Shown here in pieces: positions 17,747 through 24,190 of a stretch of DNA of 64,000 nucleotides. How positions within the stretch are numbered: position 1 is the first letter of the stretch; the number at the start of each line of letters is the position of its first letter. Under the pieces are notes generated by a model. It made no database searches, was not told the DNA's origin, and saw nothing but the letters and a program-made list of their open reading frames with translations. The translations under genes and the position numbers were made by a program. This stretch comes from CAZYBO01 sp964645205 (GTDB lineage Bacteria; Pseudomonadota; Alphaproteobacteria; Rickettsiales; SXRF01): assembly GCA_964645205.1 (NCBI GenBank), contig CAZYBO010000007.1, positions 1 to 64,000 of the forward strand, read 5' to 3'.

Positions 17747-17764
17747 ATAAAAGGACGGTAAAAC
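17747..17764 (-). promoter_or_regulatory. 11-bp-phased direct repeat upstream of the two small genes
   Basis: Plus-strand ATAAAAG (17747) and GTAAAAC (17758) start 11 bp apart, the same geometry as the boxes at 13119 and 17334. The site lies between the lpxR-like stop codon and the small gene starting at 17673, about 75-90 bp upstream of that start. Confidence 0.4.
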
Positions 17765-17770
17765 TTCTGT

Positions 17771-18787
17771 TTAGAAGCGGGTGGAGAGCGTTAGCACGCC
17801 GAATTGCTCGGGCGTTTCCTGCTGCGCGAACTCGCGGGTCATAAAGACCTGCGTGTAGGAAAGGCGGGCATCGCCATAGGTCATCGCCAGTCCCACCTGC
17901 GCGCTGCCGACGAAAGGTTTCTTTTTGACATGCGCGCTGCTGGCAAAGGTATTGCCGTCGAGGAAAATGTTGCGCACCACGCCCCTGCCTTCAAACCCGG
18001 CGAAGAGATAACCGCCAAACGCGTGGGTGGGAATAAAGAAATCCGATCCGGGCAGGCTGGGGCGCACGCGCGGCGGGCCGTAATCCGCCGGCAGGTCGTA
18101 GCCGACCCTGAACATGCTGCCGATGATGGCGTCCGTCTCGATATTGCCGAGATTAACCCCGGCCGCGGGAGTGGCGTCCACCTCTATATCGAGCGTGGAA
18201 AATTGATATAGCGAACGCCATTTGCGCTCATAGGTCAGGATTATTCCCGGCTCGGTTTTGAGCTGGTTGCGCCAGCCTTTTGGGTCGGGGCTGTCGGTGA
18301 TATTCTTGTGGACGAATTTCTGGGTTTGCTTCGCGTATGAATAAGGGCCGACGATACCGACGGTGAGCATGACGTTATCGAGCGTTTTGCCGGTATCGGA
18401 TACTACGCCCACGGAACCGTAGAGCCATCCGGCGTAAGGGCGGTCGCCGCGGATCAGGTCGCGCCTGCTTAGGTCGGAGGGTGTGAACATGCTCTGGCCT
18501 AGCGAAGCGCTTAAGCGCTTATCGCCATCGGGAGCCAGCGGCAGGAAATGGTCAGCCGACCATTTTACCCAGAGCGGCGCGGACGCTTCGGAGGAAAGCC
18601 AACCCGCCCGTACGCCGTTGGTATAGCCGCGGTCGGTGCTGGCGAAAATGTCGTTCTCGTATACGAGGGTGAGGATGCCCTTATCGTCCTCGGTTTTAAA
18701 TGACGGGTCGCTTGCGTGCGCCGCGAACGCGAGCAGCAGTCCGGAGACTGCTGCTGCGTAAATCCATGGGGAAGCGTGCTTGTGCAT
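17771..18787 (-). CDS. lpxR: LpxR-like lipid A 3'-O-deacylase, outer membrane
   Basis: The start at 18787 (MHKHASPWIYAAAV) gives a 338-residue protein with a signal peptide ending near AAHA. Conserved LpxR features are present: YENDIFASTDRGYTNGVRAG near the mature N-terminus, GDRPYAGW, a His in QKFVHKN before KGWRNQLKTEPG, and a terminal aromatic residue (LSTRF) typical of barrels. LpxR proteins are 12-strand outer-membrane barrels that remove the 3'-acyloxyacyl chain of lipid A. The gene lies in the envelope-stress cluster, downstream of a strong terminator, so it should have its own promoter within 18788-18811 or depend on readthrough. Confidence 0.88.
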   Translation of the reverse strand: MHKHASPWIYAAAVSGLLLAFAAHASDPSFKTEDDKGILTLVYENDIFASTDRGYTNGVRAGWLSSEASAPLWVKWSADHFLPLAPDGDKRLSASLGQSMFTPSDLSRRDLIRGDRPYAGWLYGSVGVVSDTGKTLDNVMLTVGIVGPYSYAKQTQKFVHKNITDSPDPKGWRNQLKTEPGIILTYERKWRSLYQFSTLDIEVDATPAAGVNLGNIETDAIIGSMFRVGYDLPADYGPPRVRPSLPGSDFFIPTHAFGGYLFAGFEGRGVVRNIFLDGNTFASSAHVKKKPFVGSAQVGLAMTYGDARLSYTQVFMTREFAQQETPEQFGVLTLSTRF

Positions 18788-18806
18788 GGGGCTAATGTAC
18801 AACGGG

Positions 18807-18840
18807 AAAAAGAAACACGCCAGCACCGCCGGCGTGTTTC
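18807..18840 (-). terminator. Rho-independent terminator of the 18849-19523 gene
   Basis: A perfect 10-bp stem (gaaacacgcc 18812-18821 with ggcgtgtttc 18831-18840, 9-nt loop) is followed on the minus strand by TTTTT. It begins 9 bp after the stop codon at 18849. Confidence 0.85.
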
Positions 18841-18848
18841 TGGTTAGA

Positions 18849-19523
18849 TCAGCGTGCGGGAGACGTGTATTTCGACTGATCCACTACTTCGCCGTCCACC
18901 TTTTTTTCATGGGTGATGACGGTTCCGTCTTCCGTAACTTTTTTGGTATCGGTTACTTTTTCAGTCGTTTTATTGCCGAGGCCTTTGGGATCGGTTGTCT
19001 TTTCCGAGGTGGTGGTTTTCTTGACGTTGCCCTTGGAATCGATCTTCACGCTTTCTTTTTTCTCTGAGCTGCGCACAGTGCCTGAGGCATCGGTGCGGGT
19101 GATGGTGTCTTTTCTTTCGTAATTGCCGTTAGCGTCTTTTTCAAAGCTGCTGTCGGACTTCACCGATTTGCCATTCACGGTAGCTTCGTGCGTGGAACTG
19201 ACAACGCCGTCTTTTTTCGTTTCGGAATCGAGAGTCGTCGTTACGTGTTTGTTGCCGAGTCCCTTGGGATCGGAAATTGCTTCCGTGGTTACGGTTTTTT
19301 CGGTGTTGCCTTTATCATCTACCGAGATTTTGACGTTTTTCTCGTAGTTGTTGGTGGTGCCGTCCATTTCCGTTTTGGAGGTGGTGCTCTTTTCGGTGAA
19401 ATTACCATCCACGTCTTTTTCGATCTTTGTGTTTGTCTGGTACGTTTCCGTGCCGGTGGCATAAGCGGGGGCACTCAGGGCAAGCATGGCCGTGGATGCC
19501 AGTAATATGGATTTGATATGCAT
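18849..19523 (-). CDS. Secreted protein made of two tandem copies of an ~85-residue unit
   Basis: The 224-residue product has a signal peptide (cleavage near PAYA) and a Lys/Thr/Asp/Glu-rich mature part. Two copies of one unit can be aligned: FTEKSTTSKTEMDGT...VKISVDDKGN...SDPKGLGNKHVTT and YERKDTITRTDASGT...VKIDSKGN...TDPKGLGNKTTEK. The lipoprotein at 12743-13033 carries a single diverged unit, so a small paralogous family exists in this cluster. No enzyme motif is seen. It has its own terminator and a different 11-bp direct repeat upstream. Probably periplasmic. Confidence 0.8.
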   Translation of the reverse strand: MHIKSILLASTAMLALSAPAYATGTETYQTNTKIEKDVDGNFTEKSTTSKTEMDGTTNNYEKNVKISVDDKGNTEKTVTTEAISDPKGLGNKHVTTTLDSETKKDGVVSSTHEATVNGKSVKSDSSFEKDANGNYERKDTITRTDASGTVRSSEKKESVKIDSKGNVKKTTTSEKTTDPKGLGNKTTEKVTDTKKVTEDGTVITHEKKVDGEVVDQSKYTSPAR

Positions 19524-19546
19524 AATGATATTCTTTCTAAAATGGT

Positions 19547-19565
19547 TGGTTTGCGTCTGGTTTGC
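19547..19565 (-). promoter_or_regulatory. Direct repeat TGGTTTGC with 11-bp spacing
   Basis: TGGTTTGC occurs at 19547 and 19558 (start-to-start 11 bp) about 25-40 bp upstream of the start codon at 19523. The geometry is that of an OmpR-family site but the half-site differs from the GTAAAG boxes, so it may be for another regulator or be fortuitous. Confidence 0.3.
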
Positions 19566-19576
19566 AAAGTCATACG

Positions 19577-19610
19577 AAAATCGCCCGGCTGGGAAAAAAG
19601 CCGGGCGATT
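19577..19610 (-). terminator. Rho-independent terminator of the CsbD-family gene
   Basis: A perfect 12-bp stem (aatcgcccggct 19579-19590 with agccgggcgatt 19599-19610, 8-nt loop) is followed on the minus strand by a short T tract. It begins 24 bp after the stop at 19635. Confidence 0.85.
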
Positions 19611-19634
19611 CTCGGTCAGGCGCGTGAAGGTGAG

Positions 19635-19850
19635 TTACGCTGCTTTGGAAGCGTTGTAGGCATCTTCAATCGCTTTGACTTTCTTTTCGGCTTCTTCCTT
19701 GGCAAGGCCGTAATATTCTTTCAGCTTGCCTAAGAACTGCTCGCGCTGGCCGTTATAGAGCGCGATGTCGTTATCGCTCAGCTTGCCCCAGGTTTCCTTG
19801 AGCTTGCCTTTGAGCTGCTCAGCTTTGCCTTCGATTCGTTCCTTGTTCAT
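19635..19850 (-). CDS. CsbD family general stress protein
   Basis: The start at 19850 (MNKERIEGKAEQLKGKLKE) follows AAGGAG; the longer upstream frame has no such site. The 71-residue product has the CsbD signature (GKAEQLKGKLKETWGKLSDND...G..EQFLGKLKEYYG) and an Ala-rich end. CsbD/YjbJ-type proteins are small, abundant, mostly disordered or helical cytoplasmic proteins induced by stress; molecular role unknown. It is a monocistronic unit ending in a strong terminator and is the most upstream gene of the minus-strand stress cluster. Confidence 0.93.
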   Translation of the reverse strand: MNKERIEGKAEQLKGKLKETWGKLSDNDIALYNGQREQFLGKLKEYYGLAKEEAEKKVKAIEDAYNASKAA

Positions 19851-20015
19851 AATAATGCTCCTTCTTGGTTGCCACTGCCTAAGACAGTGTTGACCATTCA
19901 TGCTACGACAGCCGTAAGGATGCGATGCGACATATCAGCGGTTTTATAAGGAACGCATTTATATGGGGTGAAATTTCCAGCGTGAGCGGTGCTAAGCGAC
20001 TGGTTTGAGAAGTAG

Positions 20016-20092
20016 TGGCGTGCCCAGCAGGAGTCGAACCTGCGACCTGCAGCTTAGAAGGCTGCTGCTCTATCCAACTGAGCTATGGGCAC
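20016..20092 (-). tRNA. tRNA-Arg (anticodon UCU), CCA encoded
   Basis: The minus strand folds as a cloverleaf: acceptor GTGCCCA paired with TGGGCAC, D arm with AGCTCAGTTGG, anticodon loop CTTCTAA within a 5-bp GCAGC/GCTGC stem, T loop GGTTCGACTCC, discriminator G and genomic CCA. The UCU anticodon reads AGA/AGG. Confidence 0.95.
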
Positions 20093-20112
20093 GTACAGGG
20101 CGGATGGCGCAC

Positions 20113-20140
20113 AATGTATAGATAGGCGCGCGGGATGCAA
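20113..20140 (-). promoter_or_regulatory. Candidate promoter of tRNA-Arg
   Basis: On the minus strand TTGCAT (20135-20140) and TACATT (20113-20118) are 16 bp apart, with the tRNA 5' end 20 bp further on. The spacing is acceptable and no gene lies between. Confidence 0.35.
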
Positions 20141-20165
20141 TCCTTATCCGCCGGTTTCAGCGAAA

Positions 20166-21176
20166 TCAGCCGTTTATTCGCCCCTGCGCCCCGTGTTCAT
20201 GGCGGTTGACAATCGACTCCGCCCAGATTCGCTGCGCTGGCGGCGGCGTGCCGAGTTTTCCGGCTTCGCTCAGCTTTCTTTCCAGTATTTCTGCATGGTC
20301 GCGCTTAAAGAGTAGGTAGTGATGGTCTTCAATGCCGCGGTAATTGATGGTTGCGCGCTGGTCGAGCGCATCCAGCTTTTCCAGAAGCACGATGGCCTGT
20401 TGAGAGGTGAACCCCGTCATGTCCAGCGCGATACATTCTACGCCCGACTTCAGGCAGAAATGGTTCTTGGTGCTGGTGACGATCGACCAGTTGCCTTTTT
20501 TTAGATACTCCTCCAGCGACGGGGTGAGGTCGCGCCCCATCGTTTCGAGCTTCGGCAGGAATCGTTCTTTGAACACCGGCCACAGCTCAGGGTAATCGGC
20601 TTGCATGCGCGCATCCGCGCTGGCCGGGGTCTTGGTTAGGTGGCCGACATAGTCCGTGAGTATTTTTGCAAACGCTTCGGTCGGATACTGGTTTAGCTTA
20701 TAGTTGCCATCTACCGTTAACTGCCAGGTGAGCTTATCGCGGCGATTCTTTTTTGTGATAACGCTTTGTACGCGATCGCGCCAGTCATCGTCGTTTGAAG
20801 TCGCGCCGCCATATTCGTGATGAACCGGCCTGATATAGCGGTGCTGGATCAGCAGGCGGTCGGCGCGGTGCGAGATTTCTTCCGTCAGCGTTTCTATGTC
20901 GTGGTAGTGGTGGGTTTTCAACTTCGGCTTGTGCGTTCTCCTGTCGCTTTCCACATAATAGCCTTTAGTGCCTGTCACAAAGGCGCCAAGAAGAGCGGGT
21001 ATGTATGGCATTGCGCTGGTTTCAGTCTGCAAGCCGTTATGCAGCACCAGTCCTTGAAACCAGTCCGGCATTTTTGCGATTTCCTGCGCGAGGTAGGCAT
21101 GCGCTTTCCGCGCATTCCCGCCCGATACGGCGAAGGCACGTTCCACATGCGGCAAAATGCTATTCGAGTCTGTCAT
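20166..21176 (-). CDS. Hypothetical protein, 336 aa, no family recognised
   Basis: A well-formed cytoplasmic protein with no signal peptide or membrane helix. The start at 21176 (MTDSNSILPHVERAFAVSGG) follows an AAGG site. Visible features are an Ala-rich helical N-terminus, a His-rich middle (KLKTHHYHDIETLTEEISHRADRLL...RPVHHEYGG), a basic stretch (ITKKNRRDKLTWQL) and a C-terminal half of mixed alpha/beta character (IVTSTKNHFCLKSGVECIALDMTGF; INYRGIEDHHYLLFKRDH). Base composition is like the chromosome, unlike the AT-rich patch upstream of it. I cannot assign a function. Confidence 0.75.
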   Translation of the reverse strand: MTDSNSILPHVERAFAVSGGNARKAHAYLAQEIAKMPDWFQGLVLHNGLQTETSAMPYIPALLGAFVTGTKGYYVESDRRTHKPKLKTHHYHDIETLTEEISHRADRLLIQHRYIRPVHHEYGGATSNDDDWRDRVQSVITKKNRRDKLTWQLTVDGNYKLNQYPTEAFAKILTDYVGHLTKTPASADARMQADYPELWPVFKERFLPKLETMGRDLTPSLEEYLKKGNWSIVTSTKNHFCLKSGVECIALDMTGFTSQQAIVLLEKLDALDQRATINYRGIEDHHYLLFKRDHAEILERKLSEAGKLGTPPPAQRIWAESIVNRHEHGAQGRING

Positions 21177-21264
21177 AAGGCCTTATCATAACACAGTATT
21201 TTCACAAACGGGCAGGCAATATTGTGAAGGTTTTTTGACAGGCGAAAATAATAGGTTGAAAAAT

Positions 21265-21495
21265 ATGAGGGAAATTGGGGGGGTAGTCCGTCTACGCCAA
21301 GGGGCTTCGCCGGACACTCGCTTTTGCAAGTCCGCGCCAGAGGCGCGGGCAAAAGCGGTGGTGGACCATAGCGGAATAACATCGAACCAGCTTATTGAAG
21401 AACTACAAAAACTTGGGTGGATAATCTTCTATCATGAGCAAGATAAACGTGCGAAGGAAGAATACCATAAAAATTCGCTAACATTTAACATCTAG
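21265..21495 (+). CDS. Doubtful small ORF carrying a palindromic element
   Basis: An in-frame ATG at 21265 opens a 76-residue frame whose middle (about residues 7-35) is encoded by the GC-rich palindromic element at 21284-21368, while its ends are AT-rich. The C-terminal part (TSNQLIEELQKLGWIIFYHEQ...) weakly recalls the N-terminus of HicA-type toxins but lacks the later GSH motif. The frame could be a real gene that tolerates an inserted element, or a gene remnant. There is no convincing ribosome-binding site. Confidence 0.3.
   Translation: MREIGGVVRLRQGASPDTRFCKSAPEARAKAVVDHSGITSNQLIEELQKLGWIIFYHEQDKRAKEEYHKNSLTFNI
21284..21368. repeat. GC-rich palindromic element with nested hairpins
   Basis: Outer arms TAGTCC (21284) and GGACCA (21363) pair with one wobble. 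Inside, hairpin 1 uses GTCCG/CGGAC (21286-21290 with 21311-21315) and hairpin 2 uses CGCTTTTGC/GCAAAAGCG (21319-21327 with 21349-21357) with an inner CGCGCC/GGCGCG stem. The element is far more GC-rich than its flanks. It resembles REP or Rickettsia-type palindromic elements in design; no second copy was noticed in this window. Confidence 0.55.
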
Positions 21496-21551
21496 AATGT
21501 TTCATGTGTTCTGTTATTTTCACTACAAGATAACTTCATTTAGTAGGCATC

Positions 21552-22022
21552 ATGTCTAAAGCCAATTCATCATCCTGGAAGAATACACCCTTTATTGAAG
21601 GCATTTCGCTTGATTATCATCCAGCTTTTAGCACTGATCAATTTAATAAGCTAATCTTAGGATTAGTTCCGCAGCAGATGGAAGATAAATGGTTCATCTT
21701 TTATGAAGAACCATTTTTGTATTTCCATAGAAGTTGGACTGGCGATCCCGTTTATAAAGTGTGTTTAAAGAATAAGCAAAATTCAGTGCAGGTTACAGAA
21801 GCATTGTGGGAGAAAAAGTATTCCGAGCAAAAGGATGCTGATCCGTTATATCAAGCTGCCCTTTTAGACTTTATTGTTTCCAATCTTCTATTGGGAATGA
21901 ACAAACCTTTTCCAATGCCTAATAAAGTACAGCAATCGCAAGCAGGTGTTTACCAACACCATGTCGCTGGAACGGGATATAAGGAAATTTCCACTTCTAA
22001 GCCTTGGTGGAAATTTTGGTAG
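21552..22022 (+). CDS. AT-rich orphan protein, 156 aa
   Basis: The gene starts at ATG 21552 and encodes a soluble 156-residue protein with WFIFYEEPFLYFHRSWTGDPVYKV as its most conserved-looking core (aromatic-rich beta strands ending in HRSWTG) and a C-terminal Lys/Trp-rich end (KPWWKFW). Small proteins with this core occur as scattered accessory genes, but I cannot name a family with certainty. Its low GC content and isolated position beside tRNA-Val suggest horizontal acquisition. No partner gene is adjacent. Confidence 0.7.
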   Translation: MSKANSSSWKNTPFIEGISLDYHPAFSTDQFNKLILGLVPQQMEDKWFIFYEEPFLYFHRSWTGDPVYKVCLKNKQNSVQVTEALWEKKYSEQKDADPLYQAALLDFIVSNLLLGMNKPFPMPNKVQQSQAGVYQHHVAGTGYKEISTSKPWWKFW

Positions 22023-22090
22023 AATTATCAGAAATGCTGAAAACGATTATATAACCAGTTGTTCGTAAACAAAATAATTGTTCGAACAAG

Positions 22091-22167
22091 TGGTGGGCGG
22101 TAGAGGACTCGAACCTCCGACCTCCACGATGTCAACGTGGCGCTCTAACCAACTGAGCTAACCGCCC
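22091..22167 (-). tRNA. tRNA-Val (anticodon GAC), CCA encoded
   Basis: The minus strand reads GGGCGGTTAGCTCAGTTGG... with anticodon loop TTGACAT on a CCACG/CGTGG stem, T loop GGTTCGAGTCC, acceptor ACCGCCC, discriminator A and genomic CCA. A 12-bp palindrome TTGTTCGAACAA (22078-22089) lies just past the 3' end. Confidence 0.95.
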
Positions 22168-22185
22168 CCTCTAGGTTCGCCGGGA

Positions 22186-22215
22186 TTGATAACAGGGAAT
22201 CGCGCACGCACGCAA
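22186..22215 (-). promoter_or_regulatory. Candidate promoter of tRNA-Val
   Basis: Minus-strand TTGCGT (22210-22215) and TATCAA (22186-22191) are 18 bp apart, with a GC-rich discriminator before the tRNA 5' end at 22167. The rest of 22168-22440 holds only a 14-bp palindrome (CATTATCGATAATG, 22217-22230) and no gene. Confidence 0.35.
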
Positions 22216-22444
22216 GCATTATCGATAATGGGGGAGGTTTTTTGTTATGTGCGCTAAGTTACCGGAATTCTAATATTTTTCTTGCTCATGCAAACAAACT
22301 CCTTGCTTTCCTAGGGATTTAATGAGATAGTGCCACTCGAGTTTGGTAATTGACTCTTCGCCTATGCAGGCTGCGTGTATGCAGCAGTGCCTTGATCCAT
22401 GGCACATAACGGTCTTCCCCTGGTTGATCATTCTAGCGTCTGAC

Positions 22445-22514
22445 AAAGAGTTGCCGGCAACAATGTGCCGGAAGTACGGGACTCTTTATCGGAGCCGCGC
22501 CACGGTGGTGCGGC
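22445..22514 (+). promoter_or_regulatory. Structured 5' leader of the cold-shock gene
   Basis: Two stable hairpins precede the csp start. The first has outer arms AAAGAGT/ACTCTTT (22445-22451, 22481-22487) around an inner CCGGCA/TGCCGG stem. The second pairs 22494-22501 with 22507-22514 (8 bp, 5-nt loop). Long structured leaders are typical of CspA-family mRNAs, where they control stability and translation with temperature. Confidence 0.5.
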
Positions 22515-22543
22515 AATAACGCTGACATGTCACAGGAGATACA

Positions 22544-22756
22544 ATGGCAAACGGCACAGTAAAATGGTTCAATCCCACTAAAGGCTTCGGCTTTATTCAG
22601 CCTGAACAGGGCGGCAGCGACGTATTCGTCCACATCAGCGCGCTTGAGCGTGCGGGTGTTGCCACGCTGAACGAAGGCCAGAAAGTGGCGTACGAACTGG
22701 CGACCAACAAAGGCAGAACCTCTGCCGCTAACCTCAAGCTGTTGCAAGACGCTTAA
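22544..22756 (+). CDS. CspA-family cold shock protein
   Basis: The 70-residue protein is a complete cold-shock domain with RNP1 (KGFGFIQ) and RNP2 (DVFVHISAL), starting MANGTVKWFNPTKGFGF. It binds single-stranded RNA/DNA and melts RNA secondary structure. An AGGAG site lies just upstream. It precedes a DEAD-box-type helicase by 87 bp; the two probably work together on cold-stabilised RNA. Confidence 0.97.
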   Translation: MANGTVKWFNPTKGFGFIQPEQGGSDVFVHISALERAGVATLNEGQKVAYELATNKGRTSAANLKLLQDA

Positions 22757-22770
22757 GGATTTTCATTTCA

Positions 22771-22819
22771 ACGCCTGTTTTTTTGATGCGACGCACGGGT
22801 GTGCGCGCAGGGCAGGCGT
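22771..22819 (+). promoter_or_regulatory. Intercistronic stem-loop between csp and helicase
   Basis: ACGCCTG (22771-22777) pairs with CAGGCGT (22813-22819), enclosing a GC-rich inner segment. No T run follows, so it is more likely an mRNA-processing or stability element than a simple terminator. Confidence 0.4.
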
Positions 22820-22843
22820 ATATATATTTAAGGAATACATACT

Positions 22844-24076
22844 ATGACTACATTTGAATCATTCGGACTACCCGAAGCATTAAACAAAGCGCTTGCGCGC
22901 ATGCAATACACCACGCCTACGCCGATCCAGACGCAGGCAATCCCGCTGGCGATGGAAGGGCGCGATCTGATGGGTACGGCGCAGACCGGAACCGGCAAGA
23001 CCGCCGCGTTCGGCATTCCCATGCTCGCAAAGCTGATTTCCTCGCCGCGCGGCTCCGCGTTGGTGTTGACGCCCACGCGCGAACTGGCCATGCAGGTGCT
23101 CGACCTGCTGCAGCAGCTCGGTGCTGGCCGCCCGGACATCAAAACCGCCCTTATCATCGGCGGTGAATCGATGCCCAAGCAGCTCCAGCAACTGCGCGCA
23201 CGTCCGCGTATCATCGTGGGCACGCCCGGCCGTATCAACGACCATCTGGAACGCGGCAGCATGATGCTGCACGACACCACCTTCCTCGTGCTCGACGAAA
23301 CCGACCGCATGCTGGATATGGGTTTCGGCATCCAGCTCGATAAAATCTTCAAGTTCCTGCCGCAGGTGCGTCAGACGCTGATGTTCTCGGCTACCATGCC
23401 GCCGAATATCGTGAAGATCTCGGAAAAATACCTGCGCAACCCCGAGCGCGTCACGGTGGGTTCCACCACGGTGCCGCTGGCGAAAATCGACCAGGAAATC
23501 ATCCACGTGTCGGAAGGCGAGAAATACAACACGCTGATCGCCCAGCTCAACGCGCGCGCCGGTTCGGTGATCGTGTTCGTAAAGACCAAGTGGGGCGCGG
23601 ATAAGCTGGCCATCAAACTTTCCCGCCAGAACCACAGCGCGGACGCCATCCACGGCGACCTGCACCAGCGTAAACGCAATAAGGTGATCGATGCGTTCCG
23701 TAATAAGGAGCACCGCATTCTGGTGGCGACTGATATTGCCGCGCGCGGTCTGGATATTCCGCATATTGAGCATGTTATCAACTATGACCTGCCGCAATGC
23801 CCGGAAGATTACATTCATCGCGTGGGTCGTACGGCGCGTAACGGCGCCGAAGGTTCGGCCGTGTGTTTGATTACGCCGGAAGATTCGCTGAAATGGCGTG
23901 CAATCCAGCAGCTTATCAATCCCGGCGTGAAGCCGGAGATGCCCGCTGGCAGCCGCTCCGGTAGACCGGGTGGCGGGTACAAGGGTGGTAATGGCGGTGG
24001 CAATGGTGGCGGCAACAAAAAGCCGTTCCGTTCGCGCCGCTTCCGTCCGCAAGGCCAGCGCACCGCAGCAGCATAA
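22844..24076 (+). CDS. RhlE-like ATP-dependent RNA helicase with DETD motif II
   Basis: The 410-residue protein has all DEAD-family motifs: Q motif region (F6...PTPIQ at 25-29), motif I AQTGTGKT (46-53), PTRELA, TPGR, motif II at 151-154, SAT (182-184), VFVKTK, ARGLD and HRVGRTAR. Motif II reads DETD instead of DEAD; the codon is acc. The C-terminal tail (from about residue 365) is Gly/Arg/Lys-rich and probably binds RNA. It lies directly downstream of a csp gene, as in cold-shock RNA-remodelling pairs. Likely roles are ribosome assembly or mRNA decay in the cold. Confidence 0.93.
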   Translation: MTTFESFGLPEALNKALARMQYTTPTPIQTQAIPLAMEGRDLMGTAQTGTGKTAAFGIPMLAKLISSPRGSALVLTPTRELAMQVLDLLQQLGAGRPDIKTALIIGGESMPKQLQQLRARPRIIVGTPGRINDHLERGSMMLHDTTFLVLDETDRMLDMGFGIQLDKIFKFLPQVRQTLMFSATMPPNIVKISEKYLRNPERVTVGSTTVPLAKIDQEIIHVSEGEKYNTLIAQLNARAGSVIVFVKTKWGADKLAIKLSRQNHSADAIHGDLHQRKRNKVIDAFRNKEHRILVATDIAARGLDIPHIEHVINYDLPQCPEDYIHRVGRTARNGAEGSAVCLITPEDSLKWRAIQQLINPGVKPEMPAGSRSGRPGGGYKGGNGGGNGGGNKKPFRSRRFRPQGQRTAAA

Positions 24077-24082
24077 AACCAA

Positions 24083-24120
24083 TATCGGGGTAAATTTCGG
24101 GCGCGAAGTTTACCCCGATA
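24083..24120. terminator. Strong hairpin after the helicase gene
   Basis: Perfect 12-bp arms tatcggggtaaa and tttaccccgata enclose a short inner TTCG/CGAA stem, 6 bp after the stop codon. No T run follows on the plus strand, so termination there would be weak or factor-assisted; the hairpin may mainly protect the mRNA 3' end. Confidence 0.5.
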
Positions 24121-24155
24121 AGGTTAACATAAAGTAAAAAATTTACGATTGTGCA

Positions 24156-24184
24156 TTGCACAAATCGCGTTTCCGTGCTATATT
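24156..24184 (+). promoter_or_regulatory. Promoter placing the start codon near +1
   Basis: TTGCAC (24156-24161) and TATATT (24179-24184) are separated by 17 bp. The -10 ends 6 bp before ATG 24191, so transcription should begin at or next to the start codon, giving a leaderless mRNA. Confidence 0.5.
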
Positions 24185-24190
24185 GAGGGC

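Noticed and set aside
21265..21495. HicA toxin gene
   Set aside because: Only the short helix-GW stretch resembles HicA; the GSH motif is missing and no HicB is adjacent.
20016..22167. tRNA-bounded integrative element between tRNA-Arg and tRNA-Val
   Set aside because: No integrase, no duplicated tRNA 3' end was found, and the 20166-21176 gene has normal composition; only the AT-rich part looks foreign.
22880..24082. 400-codon minus-strand frame opposite the helicase
   Set aside because: The plus strand encodes an intact helicase with all motifs; the antisense frame is His/Arg/Ala-rich noise typical of high-GC shadows.
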